Program-made: the position numbers and the translations under genes | Notes under the pieces: generated by a model | The model's database searches: none | Seen by the model: only the letters and a program-made list of their open reading frames with translations | Told to the model about the DNA's origin: nothing | NCBI RefSeq assembly: GCF_000003605.2 | Contig: NW_003116947.1 | Span: forward strand, 6,690-35,294 | Direction: 5' to 3' | Length of the DNA: 28,605 bases | Source of the DNA: Saccoglossus kowalevskii | Lineage: Eukaryota; Hemichordata; Enteropneusta; Harrimaniidae | Part shown: positions 1 to 11,367 of the stretch, piece after piece | Position numbering within the stretch: the stretch's first letter is position 1 | Layout: the number at the start of each line of letters is the position of its first letter

Positions 1-1902
1 TGTTCATCTCTTGACTATATGCAAATTTGAATAGTGGGGGTTTAGAAAGTATCTTGACAAATGCAATTTATTCAAACTTTTTGTGAACATGATTACATAT
101 ATTTAATAGAATATAATTATGTGTCCAAACATCAATTATTAAAAAAACTTTTAATAGCTAGATTTGAGGGATCATTATTATTATCATTGCATACCCCAGT
201 CACATTGGCATCTCAATAAAGTTTTCAGAATGCACATTTGAAACTAAGTGTCCACTAACTCATCACACTAAGCAACCAACTATTATGACAATCCAGAAGT
301 CATTTTTGTGTGTAAAGCTGAATGTTTCACTTTGATTGACATGGATGAAAATATGATGAATGAAACTGAGACTACATGGCGTGTTGTAGCCACATGTCCT
401 CAACATGTGTTAAAACACACTTTGCATATGAATGTATGTGATATACCGGTAGTGTGAAATGACCCACATGTAATACAACAGTGTAGTTCAGTTATCATTC
501 TATATATTTATGGATACTTCCATAATCCAATAATATTTTATCTTTGATATCAGCAGTCTAATTATAGCAGCATTAATCACCAAGTTATATTGATACACAC
601 AGTAATCGCTTGTTGACGTCAGACTCAGAATAAAATATTGTGGGATATATGCATACGTGTGGTTAATGATTACCCATATGTATTGTACCACGCAGACAAT
701 ATCAAGTTCTACGCTTGACAACAGCTGTTGCTATGGGTAGCACATGCAGCAAGAATTCAATATTTCCAATTTATGAATATGTGACAGATGCTGCAAATAT
801 TAAGTAAACGTAAACTTACATCTCATTCATATACACAATTGCACCTACTTTTTATATATCATTTTTCAAGAGTTCATTTAAAGGTAAGATGTGGTTTAAT
901 GAACTCATCTGTATTATTATTAATATTCCTAGGAGACATGTTAATAATGCACTGACTATTTCCCAGTAATCCTGATACAAATGATTTTCAGCAGATAGAA
1001 ACCAGAAAAGAAATTTGAAACTAATGTTAGTAATTTATAGTGAATGTCATTTGACACATATCAGTATTTTTCAGCGTAAATGGAAATTATTATCATCATG
1101 TATGTGGCAGAAAAAACACATGCCACACATATGGGCGTAATGACAGTATTAAATGCAAGAAAACATTACATTTAGTGATTCTATTATTGTGAAGATTATT
1201 TATATCAATGTCTAATATGTTGGGGATGGGTAATAATTTCAATTTCTGTTTCATGAAACAATAAAATTTCATTCTGTATTTCTATACTTCATCTTATCGT
1301 GTTTACAAATAAAATAACCTAATTTTAGGGGAAAATAAATTGGTATTTTATATAATGTATGTTACATGTTTAACAAAATAGATATTTTATACCATCCATT
1401 AATGGTAACACAAAATGGATGTCAATGACAAAGACCAAGCAAATGAAATGTGAAGCAACTTTCAATTGAAGTCTTATTGTTGGTTATAACTTGATTTTGA
1501 TGTGAAATCTAGACATGTTCTTGAATCTACAGTAATCCAAAATAGGTCATACATGTAACATATGGTAATTGAAAGGTGTAATCACAAAAATTTTATATTT
1601 ATTCACTTCATCTAATTGCAATATTATTTACTATGTCATACATGTGCTATGTTATTTTTCTCGTAATTATAAGATATTTTTCAACAAAAAAACAGAATAC
1701 ATGTACAATATGTATTCTACATATATATGTTTTATTCTATACAGATTTTGATCTGATTCAATTTGATTCAATTTCCAATTAATACATGTATTTGTTATTG
1801 AAAACCAAGAAACAGGGTTTGTGTGACAGGTGGCAAGACAGGTGACAGTAAACAAGATATTTACTTTGGATTGGAGTCATGATGTAGCACATTTGAACTT
1901 AC
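1..1902 (-). other. BRAF: Start of BRAF intron 2 (partial)
   Basis: This stretch follows the exon 2 splice donor (minus strand GAG|GTAAG at 1903/1902) and runs off the left edge. I looked for exon 3, which should continue the BRS domain and lead into the Ras-binding domain, and found no reading frame resembling it, so intron 2 is probably longer than 1.9 kb. The sequence is AT-rich and shows no other gene. It holds one full CRE palindrome, listed separately. Confidence 0.75.
614..621. promoter_or_regulatory. Full CRE palindrome TGACGTCA
   Basis: A perfect 8-bp cAMP-response-element palindrome (CREB/ATF family) lies in intron 2. The match is direct; function is unproven. Three more copies occur in the window. 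Confidence 0.35.
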
Positions 1903-2004
1903 CTCGACATAAATTGACGGTGGATGTTGCTTATCACCAATTAATACTAAAACTCTTTGAATAGCTTCTGTTGTCAGTTTAATTAAATGTCGAACACTCT
2001 GCAC
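1903..2004 (-). CDS. BRAF: B-Raf-type kinase, exon 2 (BRS domain)
   Basis: Internal exon on the minus strand with clean splice sites: acceptor TTACAG|GTGCAG at 2005/2004 and donor GTCGAG|GTAAG at 1903/1902. Its 34 codons are open, in phase 0 at both ends. The peptide starts VQSVRHLIKLTTEAI and ends in HPPSIYVE. By my own alignment it matches human BRAF residues 47-80 without gaps, about 15 of 34 identical, including IKLT and PPSIY-E. In the family, this B-Raf-specific region contacts KSR and favours Raf-KSR heterodimers and MEK activation in the cytosolic Ras-ERK cascade; ARAF and RAF1 lack it. The 102-bp length and the phase equal those I recall for human exon 2. The kinase domain is outside the window. 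Identity is firm; activity cannot be judged from this piece. Confidence 0.9.
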
Positions 2005-2859
2005 CTGTAATAATCACAGAACTTAATTAAAATAAAAATTTTAAAAAACTAAAAAAAAAGTTTGTTTTGATTGGTATTCGCAATAACAACATTTTCTGTG
2101 AAAGTCATAACAACTTTATGTTTTCTTGGAGCAGTTCGAGCAATGTATTGTGGGAGAAAACTTTTCATTGTACAAATGTATATAATTTATCACATTGGAA
2201 ACTCACAACATTAAATGTTATGACAAAAGTTGTGTTTAGGTTACACTCTAGTATGAGTTCAGTAACCAGAATGATTATAAAACAATAACAATGCAAATGA
2301 CGAAAGTGCGAGCTGTTGAATAACAGGAAGTCATACACAGTCGTCTGTCCATTTTTATGAAGAACATCTCCAGAGGCACTGACGTTGGTTGTTATGGCGA
2401 TATACCGAGATGAGTAGTTATAAATATAATAGTAAATCTTCCTAATAAACAACAAATACAATGGTATTTTGTTGCAATGTTTCATTCAAGTGGGCACTTA
2501 GCTAAACATTAATGTACATACAAAGGGTCTAATGTTTTTTACCTCTTAGCTTACATGTATGCTAAGAAGCTGTGAGCAAACATAAACGAATGTCCCTGTC
2601 CATGTTTTAAAGACTGTGTGAATGTTATAGATATTATATATAAATATTATTATATATAAATATTAAATGGTGCTATGGTGCTACTTCAAATGAATGGTTT
2701 TGTTCAGTTAAAGTGACATCTCCGAGGAATAAGATCATTCTCATATCATACAAGTTGCACATGTATAAGCCAAACATAAACCAGTTAGACATTTTAAATC
2801 ACAAAAAAAAACATCATGGGAGTTGTTAGAATGAAATTGGTCAAGGCAGGCCTGAGTAC

Positions 2860-3480
2860 TCTGGAGATAAAAATGTGGGACAAAAATGACCACCAGTTTC
2901 AACAGCCATCAAAAGGTAAAATTAATTTATCACCAAAATTTACATGTATCAAAAAAAGATGGTTAAGGACACATGAACATTAAACCAACATGGCCACCAG
3001 CGGACTATTTTGTCAATGAATCAAATTACCAAATAACCTGACATGCATCACCAACTCATCATGTGCAATGTTCCTACAAAACCTAAAAAACAAGTTACAA
3101 CATGTTCAAATTGTGTGATTTTCTATTTTTTTGGACTAAAATGACCACCAGTTGCCTAATTAAAAACAACACTAATTTATAATTAAGTCTTGCTTTGTAC
3201 CATATTTACATCAAATCTGTAAAAATATTTTTGGAAATCAGGCAGAAAAACAAAATGGCTGTCAGTTGGCCATTTTGAATCAAATTGAGAAACAAATTGA
3301 GGTGCATCAATAACCTACCATAAGTGATATCAATGTCAAGTTTGAATGTAATAGGTCAGTGGATGCCTGAAAAATGATTAATATGTTCAAATACTGATTT
3401 TTGGAGTTTTTGAGACAAAAATGATTACCAGTTGTCAAGCAAATGAAAAAGAAAATTATTTTACAATTCAAAACTATCTC
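2860..3480. repeat. Diverged tandem repeat, about 250-280 bp unit
   Basis: The phrase AAAATGACCACCAGTT recurs near 2883 and 3138, and as a changed copy (ATGATTACCAGTTGTC) near 3421. Between them a second shared block, ATCAAATTNNNAAA followed by TGCATCA, occurs near 3020 and 3280. The order of blocks is the same in each copy, so this is about two and a half old tandem copies, not scattered words. Type of element unknown. Confidence 0.5.
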
Positions 3481-3566
3481 TGTATACAGTTTATTGAAAC
3501 ACTCATCAGATTATTAGCATGTACATGCAGTACATACATTTAATCCCACAATATTTTCTCTTAGGT

Positions 3567-3574
3567 TGACGTCA
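3567..3574. promoter_or_regulatory. Full CRE palindrome TGACGTCA
   Basis: Perfect CREB/ATF-type palindrome in BRAF intron 1. Sequence match only. Confidence 0.35.
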
Positions 3575-4041
3575 GCAGACACACTGCCAGAGTTTTGTAA
3601 CAATTTGAGCCGTATACAAGCATTGATTCTACTCTGACATGTATGTTTTCATAGCACAACAGAGAAACAGCAGAGAGTTGACAGTGAAACTATTGCTGAA
3701 ATAATACAGAATATAAATATATCATTGTATGTTTATTTTTGTTGATGCCACAGTGTTCTATTTCAGAATGCCTTGAGTACGCTGTATGCCGATTCTGCTC
3801 ATTCATGGTATTTTCTCAAATTCCATAAGACTTTTGAAAATTTCAACCAATTTTTTTGGAGGGAGTGAATAATGATTCCATAATAAACATGTGAAATGCC
3901 AAAATGAACAATTGTTACAACAATGCAGAGTTTTCAGACCGTATATATCCCTGGAAGCTCCAGACAATGTTCAGGCAGCATGTACAATAACAAAGTTTGG
4001 CAGTTTGTGACTAAGGGTTTTTGATCTGCCCTGAGGTGATA

Positions 4042-4379
4042 CTGTAAAACATGTCTTTTTCGCGAATTTAGCGAGAGAACTGATTTGCTTATTCAAGATG
4101 TCGCTAATGACTTTATTATAAATTCAAAATGGCCAAAGCTTGGGGATTTGTATACAGTAATCCAGAACATAAAACTTCCTAATTACACTTGACAGTTTTT
4201 CATCGTTTTTATGGAGGTGATAACTGAGCATTTGTTTTGGCACGCGACAGTATTGTAAGTATTGTAAAAAAGGGAAATCAACAATGACGAGAGAGATTCG
4301 CTAAATCAACATTTCGCTATTACGTCATTTTACTACAATTCGCTAAAATTGCATGTCGCTTTTTCAACATGTTTTACAG
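4042..4379. mobile_element. TA-flanked MITE, 338 bp
   Basis: Perfect 13-bp terminal inverted repeats, CTGTAAAACATGT at 4042-4054 and its complement at 4367-4379, are flanked directly by TA on both sides (4040-4041 and 4380-4381). That fits the TA target duplication of Tc1/mariner-like elements. The subterminal parts are also roughly inverted (CTTTTTCGCGAATTTAGCGA against TGAAAAAGCGAC...TTTAGCGAAT). The motif TTCGCTAA or TCGCTAA recurs inside. There is no transposase frame, so it is non-autonomous. Lies in BRAF intron 1. Confidence 0.75.
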
Positions 4380-5962
4380 TATGTAAGTTATGCATGTGTT
4401 AAAGTAATGTATTACATCAGTTCAATCGCTTGTTATTTTTCTTTTATCTAATTTAGATTTCTTGCACATTGTTCAAATAATTACGTACCAATTTTCCACA
4501 AAAATTATGTTTGTATTGGGACATTCTAATTTCTTTATTATACCTGTCTTCCTTTCTATTTCTATGGACAAGAGAGGCCCCTCCAAATCATTCAACAGAT
4601 AATAATATTTGCATAGCAACAATATTTTGTTCCCTACTATGGTTGTAAATTTAAAAAAAAATTGTTTATCATATTTCTACCAATATCCTGGGCAGCTAAA
4701 AAAGTAAGTTGAATAAACTACTATATAACCATATAATATATATTATCCTGCATATATTAAAAACCATGATAGAAACTGGCATTAAAAAGATGATAGTGAA
4801 AGGTGGAGGGAGGCACAAAGAATATTTCCTGCAAATAAAACATTGGTATTTTTCCAATTGGATATTTTAGTAGATATTCATTTTGATTTGAATAATTATT
4901 AAAACTTACCCAATCTAAAACTGACCCATGAGACAAATAATTTGATAATTGAAACCAATAATATATATATATTGAGACAAATTTGATAACAAACAAAAGT
5001 AACTGTAAACAAATCATCACGTATTACTAAAACTTAGATGATATCATAAACTGGTTTCATTTTAGAAAAAGAAATTTTTTAAAAATGTTACGCCATTTTA
5101 TAAACATTTTATTTTGGATCTTTAAAAAGACACTGTCACCAGAACTATGCATCGGGAACATACAACAAAAAATGTTTACATATCAATAGTAGCACATTTT
5201 AGAAATTTTGCTAAAAGCCACTTTGCGACAGTTGTCAACAATTAGTCATAATTAAAGATTTGTTGTGACAATAAAATATTGTACTCACGACTGTGAGCAA
5301 TGTTTATGATTTGAACTGTGTGTAGCACATTGTGAGCACTGTGTCATAAACAGAGAACAGAAAAACTATTGCAGAACAGTTCTGGCGAGTGTCGCTTTGA
5401 TTAATTAGAACACAGTGACATTCAGAAACATAATGTTTGACTTTCAGCGAAGTGAATGCATCAGTAGATGTAGATCTGTTGCCACATTATCAAACATACA
5501 ATAAATATCAGTAAGATGGTAACTATGACAATGAGCCTTGCAACAAAATTGCATCAGAAAGTATATTTCACAGTAAACTTCTCACATTGATGAAAATATC
5601 TAATTTAGATATTACAATAGTATGCATAACAAATTATTGGGTTAACACAATAATACAAGTGTAACTACGTCAAACTGTTAAAAATAGCCATGGGAAAAGA
5701 AGCAATATATAGTACACCCATTCATTGTGCGTCATACTACTGTACGTCATAGTACTTCATAAAAATACTGCCGGCAGGGCACTGATCATATATGCGGATT
5801 TGTGCGAAGAGCGAACTAATCAAGTTTTCAAAATAGTAAAGGTAATATTCAAACAACCAATTTTGGATAAGTAACTAGTGGATAAGATGCATTGGATAGA
5901 CTGATCACATACAAGGCTTTAGTCAAATTTACGTTAACTCATTATTAAAACTACGCTAGTAT

Positions 5963-5970
5963 TGACGTCA
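5963..5970. promoter_or_regulatory. Full CRE palindrome TGACGTCA
   Basis: Third perfect CREB/ATF-type palindrome in or beside intron 1. Sequence match only. Confidence 0.35.
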
Positions 5971-8528
5971 TCTACCATGCCCCACTGTGCCACTCTTTAA
6001 TTATACACTGCATATTCCACCCAATCTGTACGTCTGATTTACTCTAATATTCCAAATCAATTGTCGTCACCGACCATTATATTGGCACCATTAAAACATG
6101 TCCTTTTCATTGCAAGAATGGGAGAGGGGGGAGAGGGGGATTTTGCTTGTTGAGATTCAAGATTGTGGTTGTATAATTTTGTTACATACTTATAATGATT
6201 ATTCAATCTGTAGACAAATGATGGAAATATATGCATGCAGGAAATCTGCAAAACAAGAGTTATTATTGGTTGATTACATGTACATGTAAGTGGCAGCCAT
6301 ATTGGAAAGATTGTGCAGCATATGTGATGTCTCACTTAGTTGTCAAGACTTGTATTTTGCACTCACATATTTTCTAGGTGGGTGGTCCTGGGAAAATTTC
6401 ATGTTCACTATAAATTTAGAATGTTATGTAACCTGATTTAACATTAAAGACAATTTAAAATCCCAGCAATTAACTCATTTATGCAAGAACTCAAAACCTT
6501 AATAATATAATATATAGGTTATATCGGTCTACAAATCAATGCGTTAAGTGACATTCCAATTTTGCTTCTTTAGTTACAGGGAAGTAAGCGTCATTTTCAC
6601 AGTAACATGTAACATGTGAAAGCAGGTTTTTGCATGAACGTCCTTCAAGAATGACCTCGTTATAAGGACATCATTGTTTATGCAGCCTTGAAATGACAAG
6701 TAGACATTTAGCAATTTATTAAAGATACATAAATTACATAAAGGAGTTTCTGGTACCACCAAAAGAGGCATTTTAGCCCAGCCTCAGATTAAATTAGTAA
6801 TGGTCACTGTTAGAATTGTCCATGCTCCCAGCTTACTTTTTAGTTCTACATAATGTAATAATGACTGTTCTAAAAATAAATATCATATATCTGAGTGAAG
6901 GTCGCAATGACATTTTATGTACTCCAGCTTAAAGCTTGCAACATCTCAAGTAATTAATTTCTAAATTGGACTTAGATTCACAATTGAGCTAATGCAGCAT
7001 CTTTCTTTTCAGTAGCCAGAAGGCTAAAGCTTTGCCATGCACATTTTCTGAGCATACATGTACAAATTAAATTCCTTCACCAAAAATTGCAGAATGCACA
7101 TCAAAACAAAGAGTATACAATCGTATAAAACCTTTAATCTTGTGACCAACTGATTGCTACAACTATTAGATAAATAACCTTGATATACTTGTCCAAAAAA
7201 ACATATATATTACAAATATGAAGCCTGGTTGAGTAAACAAAAAACCCTGAATTAAAATGGAATAGCTTGGCAAACTTTGACCCCATCACCATGGTAATAA
7301 CCAGGCACCTTAAGGTTTCACAATTTAAACTAATGATAAATAGCCCATATTTTAGTTGTTCTCATGCAAGTTTTACTTAGCAAAATGACACTATTCAGTG
7401 ACAAAAAATGAATTTTCCCAGCACAAATCACAGAATGACAATGTTAACTGTCCTTTCAACATTTGCAATATTACTAGTGAGGCTATTGTTTGAAATATTG
7501 AGATAAATTGATTACAGAATTACATAAAAAAAACTTGTTTCTAAACTGCACACAGTATTAAGATTTCAAGAAGTTATACTCTAGATGTATCATCATATAA
7601 TAATTGGTACAATGTACAAAGCACCACAAAAATAAATAAATATTTAAATATTTCTGAACTTCCCTGTAATTATGTGTTAAGTAACAGAACCAAATATAGG
7701 TTTAAAGCTCACAAGTGCGCATGTATGTACTGGGTGATGCAAATGGATTTTATATGTGATGTGAACAGCTGACAATGTAAGCAACTCTTACAGTATGTAG
7801 GTTCCAAATTTCATCTAAGTTGATCAGCTTTACAAATATGCATGCCCATAACTATGTAATATTTTTAAGATCATTGTCCTGGAACTTCTTAAGGCTAAAG
7901 ATTTACTGTCAACTTAAGAGGTCCTCTTGAAAAATACAATTAGTTGACATTCAAGTTCAAAAACAGTTTATGGCAAAAATTAAGGTTTGAAATTAAGATT
8001 GAAACATATGTTATTCTCAGGGGCAGAGCTACGTCATAGACGTTCTAAATTGCTATGATGTGCACAACTGTACCATGTATTTCTATGGGCTATGCAAGAG
8101 GTGCTGTGAGTTTTCGGACATTATTTTTAACGGTTGTGATCGCTAGATGTTCACTCCCAAGATGAGGACTACAATGTGCACAGAAAGTACTTGGATGTGT
8201 GACCTTCAGGGGTCATACAAAAGGGTATTGAACTAGTAGATCCTCAAGTACTGGTGGAGAATATAAATAACCATCTTCGCCAGCCAAGTACAACCGAAGC
8301 CGGCTTTAGCAAAATCGTGCAATTCAGACGATGATAAATAACATAAAAACCAGAGTTGTCATGCAGCATGTGTTAATATTACATGCAAACAAACAATGCA
8401 CTGTAACAAAGCACATGTTTTAAAGCATGGCATGATCACAGCGACACTGCCAATGTACATCAATTAAATTTCAAGAATTATATCTGCATAAAATATAACA
8501 CTTTTATTCTTATTACTTTCACAGTCCT

Positions 8529-8542
8529 GTTTCCATGGAAAC
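8529..8542. promoter_or_regulatory. X-box-like palindrome GTTTCCATGGAAAC
   Basis: Perfect 14-bp palindrome close to the RFX-factor X-box (GTNRCC-N-RGYAAC); both half-sites deviate at one position. Weakest of the three in this intron. Confidence 0.25.
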
Positions 8543-8835
8543 ATGGGTATTTACCAATCCATATGAATACAACATCCTTTTATTTGAGGTTTCTATGACA
8601 ACAATTTATCATGGCCAAATTTTTGTATTTTTTGATGTTAGATCTGCACAAGAATAAAACTGACCCACCAATATGTACATTAGCCAAATTACAGCTCATA
8701 CAGACTCAGTTTTTGTGGTGTACTTTGGTTATTTGCAATAGACTGATGATAAATGCTACATAAAAAGCATTGAAATGCAACAGTGATAGTAAAATTTGGC
8801 AGACTAAATTTGGATTTCAAAATTGTAAATGTTTT

Positions 8836-8849
8836 GTTGCTATGGTAAC
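8836..8849. promoter_or_regulatory. X-box-like site GTTGCTATGGTAAC
   Basis: Near-palindromic 14-mer that fits the RFX X-box well, with GTTGCT and GGTAAC half-sites around AT. RFX factors bind such sites at ciliary and other genes in animals. Binding here is inference. Confidence 0.35.
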
Positions 8850-11170
8850 CAGTTATACTTGGTTATTTTGACAACAGTACTTTCTTGAATTAGTCGTAAT
8901 TTTGGAAACTTGCAAAATTACAAATATGAGCAATTAATAAAATCTGCAAAAATAATTCAAAAATCTCATGTTAATTTTATTGAGGAAAATATGATAAACT
9001 TGCTAAAATTGACCATGAATTCATTGAAAAACAAATTTTTTGAATCCTTCAGCAATTTTTTAATCGTAATTACATAATTAATTACACATCCCCATGAGTC
9101 ATTTGAGAAGTCAGTGCATGAACAAATCTCATACCTTTACAATCACAAATAAAAGATGTTTCAAAATACTAACTGCTTGATAATCAGGTCTTGAATATCT
9201 GTCATTTTCTACTCGTGTTCTGTAGTGAGGGGAGGTAGGTTTTGACAGACAAAAGTTTGAAATGGCAGAAATATAACTACATTTATAATTGGTAATATAC
9301 GCAATCAAACTGAGAGAACTAGAGACTGAAATCTGAGAAAATGAACACCGCGTAATAACAGACATAAACTGAGATTTATTACATTCCCACTAACAAATAT
9401 AAACTTTGGTCTATCATCAATATGATGTGTGAAATGATTGACAAGAAAACAAACAGGTTGTTGTATTGAAGTCACTGTTATTTTGGTAGCACTTTTCTCA
9501 GTTTCTCATGAAATGATGCAATACACAATATCAGGACCAAACCTTTTATTGAATAAAAAAAAACCTAAGGGTAAAAACAACACAGGATAGACATAAACTA
9601 TGACCATAGCTTTTAATTCCTAGCGTTCCTTGAATAAATGCATATACATGTATGTAACATTGCAGCTTTATGAAAACAAAAACTACCAATAAAAAAGAAA
9701 TATCAGGTTAAAACTTCTTTAGAGTGATTATTAGGATGTACTCAAGCATTAGAGGTAATTTACTAGAGATAAATTGTCATGGTATTTTTGTTTAATGACA
9801 AGTTATCTTTGGAAGCTATAAGCTTGTCTGAAATAAATTCACTACCAGTGTTTACCATTCTGCAATATGGTCAAGAATCCACGTAATATCCTGATCGTCA
9901 AAATACAAGCGTGGAGTACAATACCACAGCTACGTAGCTTCATGCTTCGAACAAGACGACCATTATTCAAGTACGGTAACGTTAGCAGCATTGGATTCAA
10001 TACATGTATTTAGTTCTCATTTTAAATATTAAGTTTGATGCATGATAAAATTTGTATATCATATTCAATCTTGATACATGTATTTGAATTTGAAAGCGTA
10101 ACAGTAACTCAGATGACTGACATGAACTTTAAAAACATCATTGTGAAGCCGATAATATTACACTGATGTGACAATATACTCTAACAGGGATGGAAAAGAT
10201 GGCTTTCAGTTTGTGTGGTATTTTGTATATAAATTGTGGAATAATAGCATTCAATGTACTAAAATTATATAACGTATGGTTAGCATAAACATCAAAACTT
10301 GGTCTAGTACAGCTAGATGAAGCATATTTTTCACTCCATACTTAATATATATTAAATGCTAGCATATTTGGTGATTGATATGTAAATCAATTACTTAATA
10401 TGCACAATTTCAGGCAAAAATATTAGTCTCCTGGTATTATGATGTACCAAATATTATTTTATGCGTCACACATGTCAACTAGTAAAGTAGTTAATTAATA
10501 TGGAAATTAGTCACACACTTGACAACTTGAATTTATGAGGATGTTATGTGTTATTTAACTTCGAATTTTGAAAAATGTTATTCAGAAACAAAAATTCATG
10601 TAGCAGGTATTTCACCTCCACAATCAATCTACAACCAATTTAACTCAGAAAACAATAAGCAAGCAGATTAACTTGTTCATTATTTGTGATCCTGTCCAAC
10701 TTCCCTTCAAGCAGTTTAAGAAGCTTACAGAAGACACATTCAATGTCTACAATTATATCAGACAAACTTCCCCAAACACTAACTTGCCAAGATACCTCCC
10801 ATGTCATGTGATCAAGAATAGTCTCTATAATTACTCTTTGAATCAACAGGCATTCATAACAATTTCTTTAATAAAACACAGCGCCAATTTTTCAGCATTG
10901 GCACAGATTTAAATCATGGATTCCAGTATTATCAAATTGCAAACAATATCATTTAAAAATACTACCAAAATACCATCATATTGAGTTCATCTTGAAAAAT
11001 GCTCTAATTTCACAAAAGCGAAATGTTTTTGAATTTGAATCAGAAATAATCACAAAACTTTGTAGCAGGAAGTCACACAAAAATTTTGGGTAACCAGCCC
11101 TGATTTAAACCTCTTCAACGATCAAAGTTATACCCAGTTTTTCACAAAACGGTTATTGTGTTGGATCCAT

Positions 11171-11184
11171 GTTGCCATGGAAAC
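11171..11184. promoter_or_regulatory. X-box-like site GTTGCCATGGAAAC
   Basis: One perfect RFX half-site (GTTGCC) and one with a single change, in the usual spacing. Sequence match only; it could also be part of an old repeat. Confidence 0.35.
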
Positions 11185-11310
11185 AAGAACCTAATTACGA
11201 TCTGTAAACTTACCAAAATATTAAGAAAAGTTAGGTTCAGTTATGATTTGGTGGATTTGTTAACTGCCATGACCAACTGAGACATGTCTAATCCATCGCA
11301 TATACTTGTA

Positions 11311-11367
11311 TAAGGATGAGCACACATGTACTGGAAGTGTCTAGACATACATGTATACTCATCCTTA
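11311..11367. repeat. 57-bp two-stem hairpin
   Basis: TAAGGATGAG (11311-11320) pairs perfectly with CTCATCCTTA (11358-11367). After a 3-by-3 internal loop, ACATGTA (11324-11330) pairs with TACATGT (11348-11354), leaving a 17-nt loop. It may be a decayed foldback element or a structured intronic RNA. No coding potential. Confidence 0.5.

Noticed and set aside
2165..2485. 106-codon minus-strand frame just upstream of BRAF exon 2
   Set aside because: Tempting as an extra exon, but the frame has no acceptor/donor pair joining in phase and no similarity to Raf N-termini. The exon 1 to exon 2 join is already in phase.
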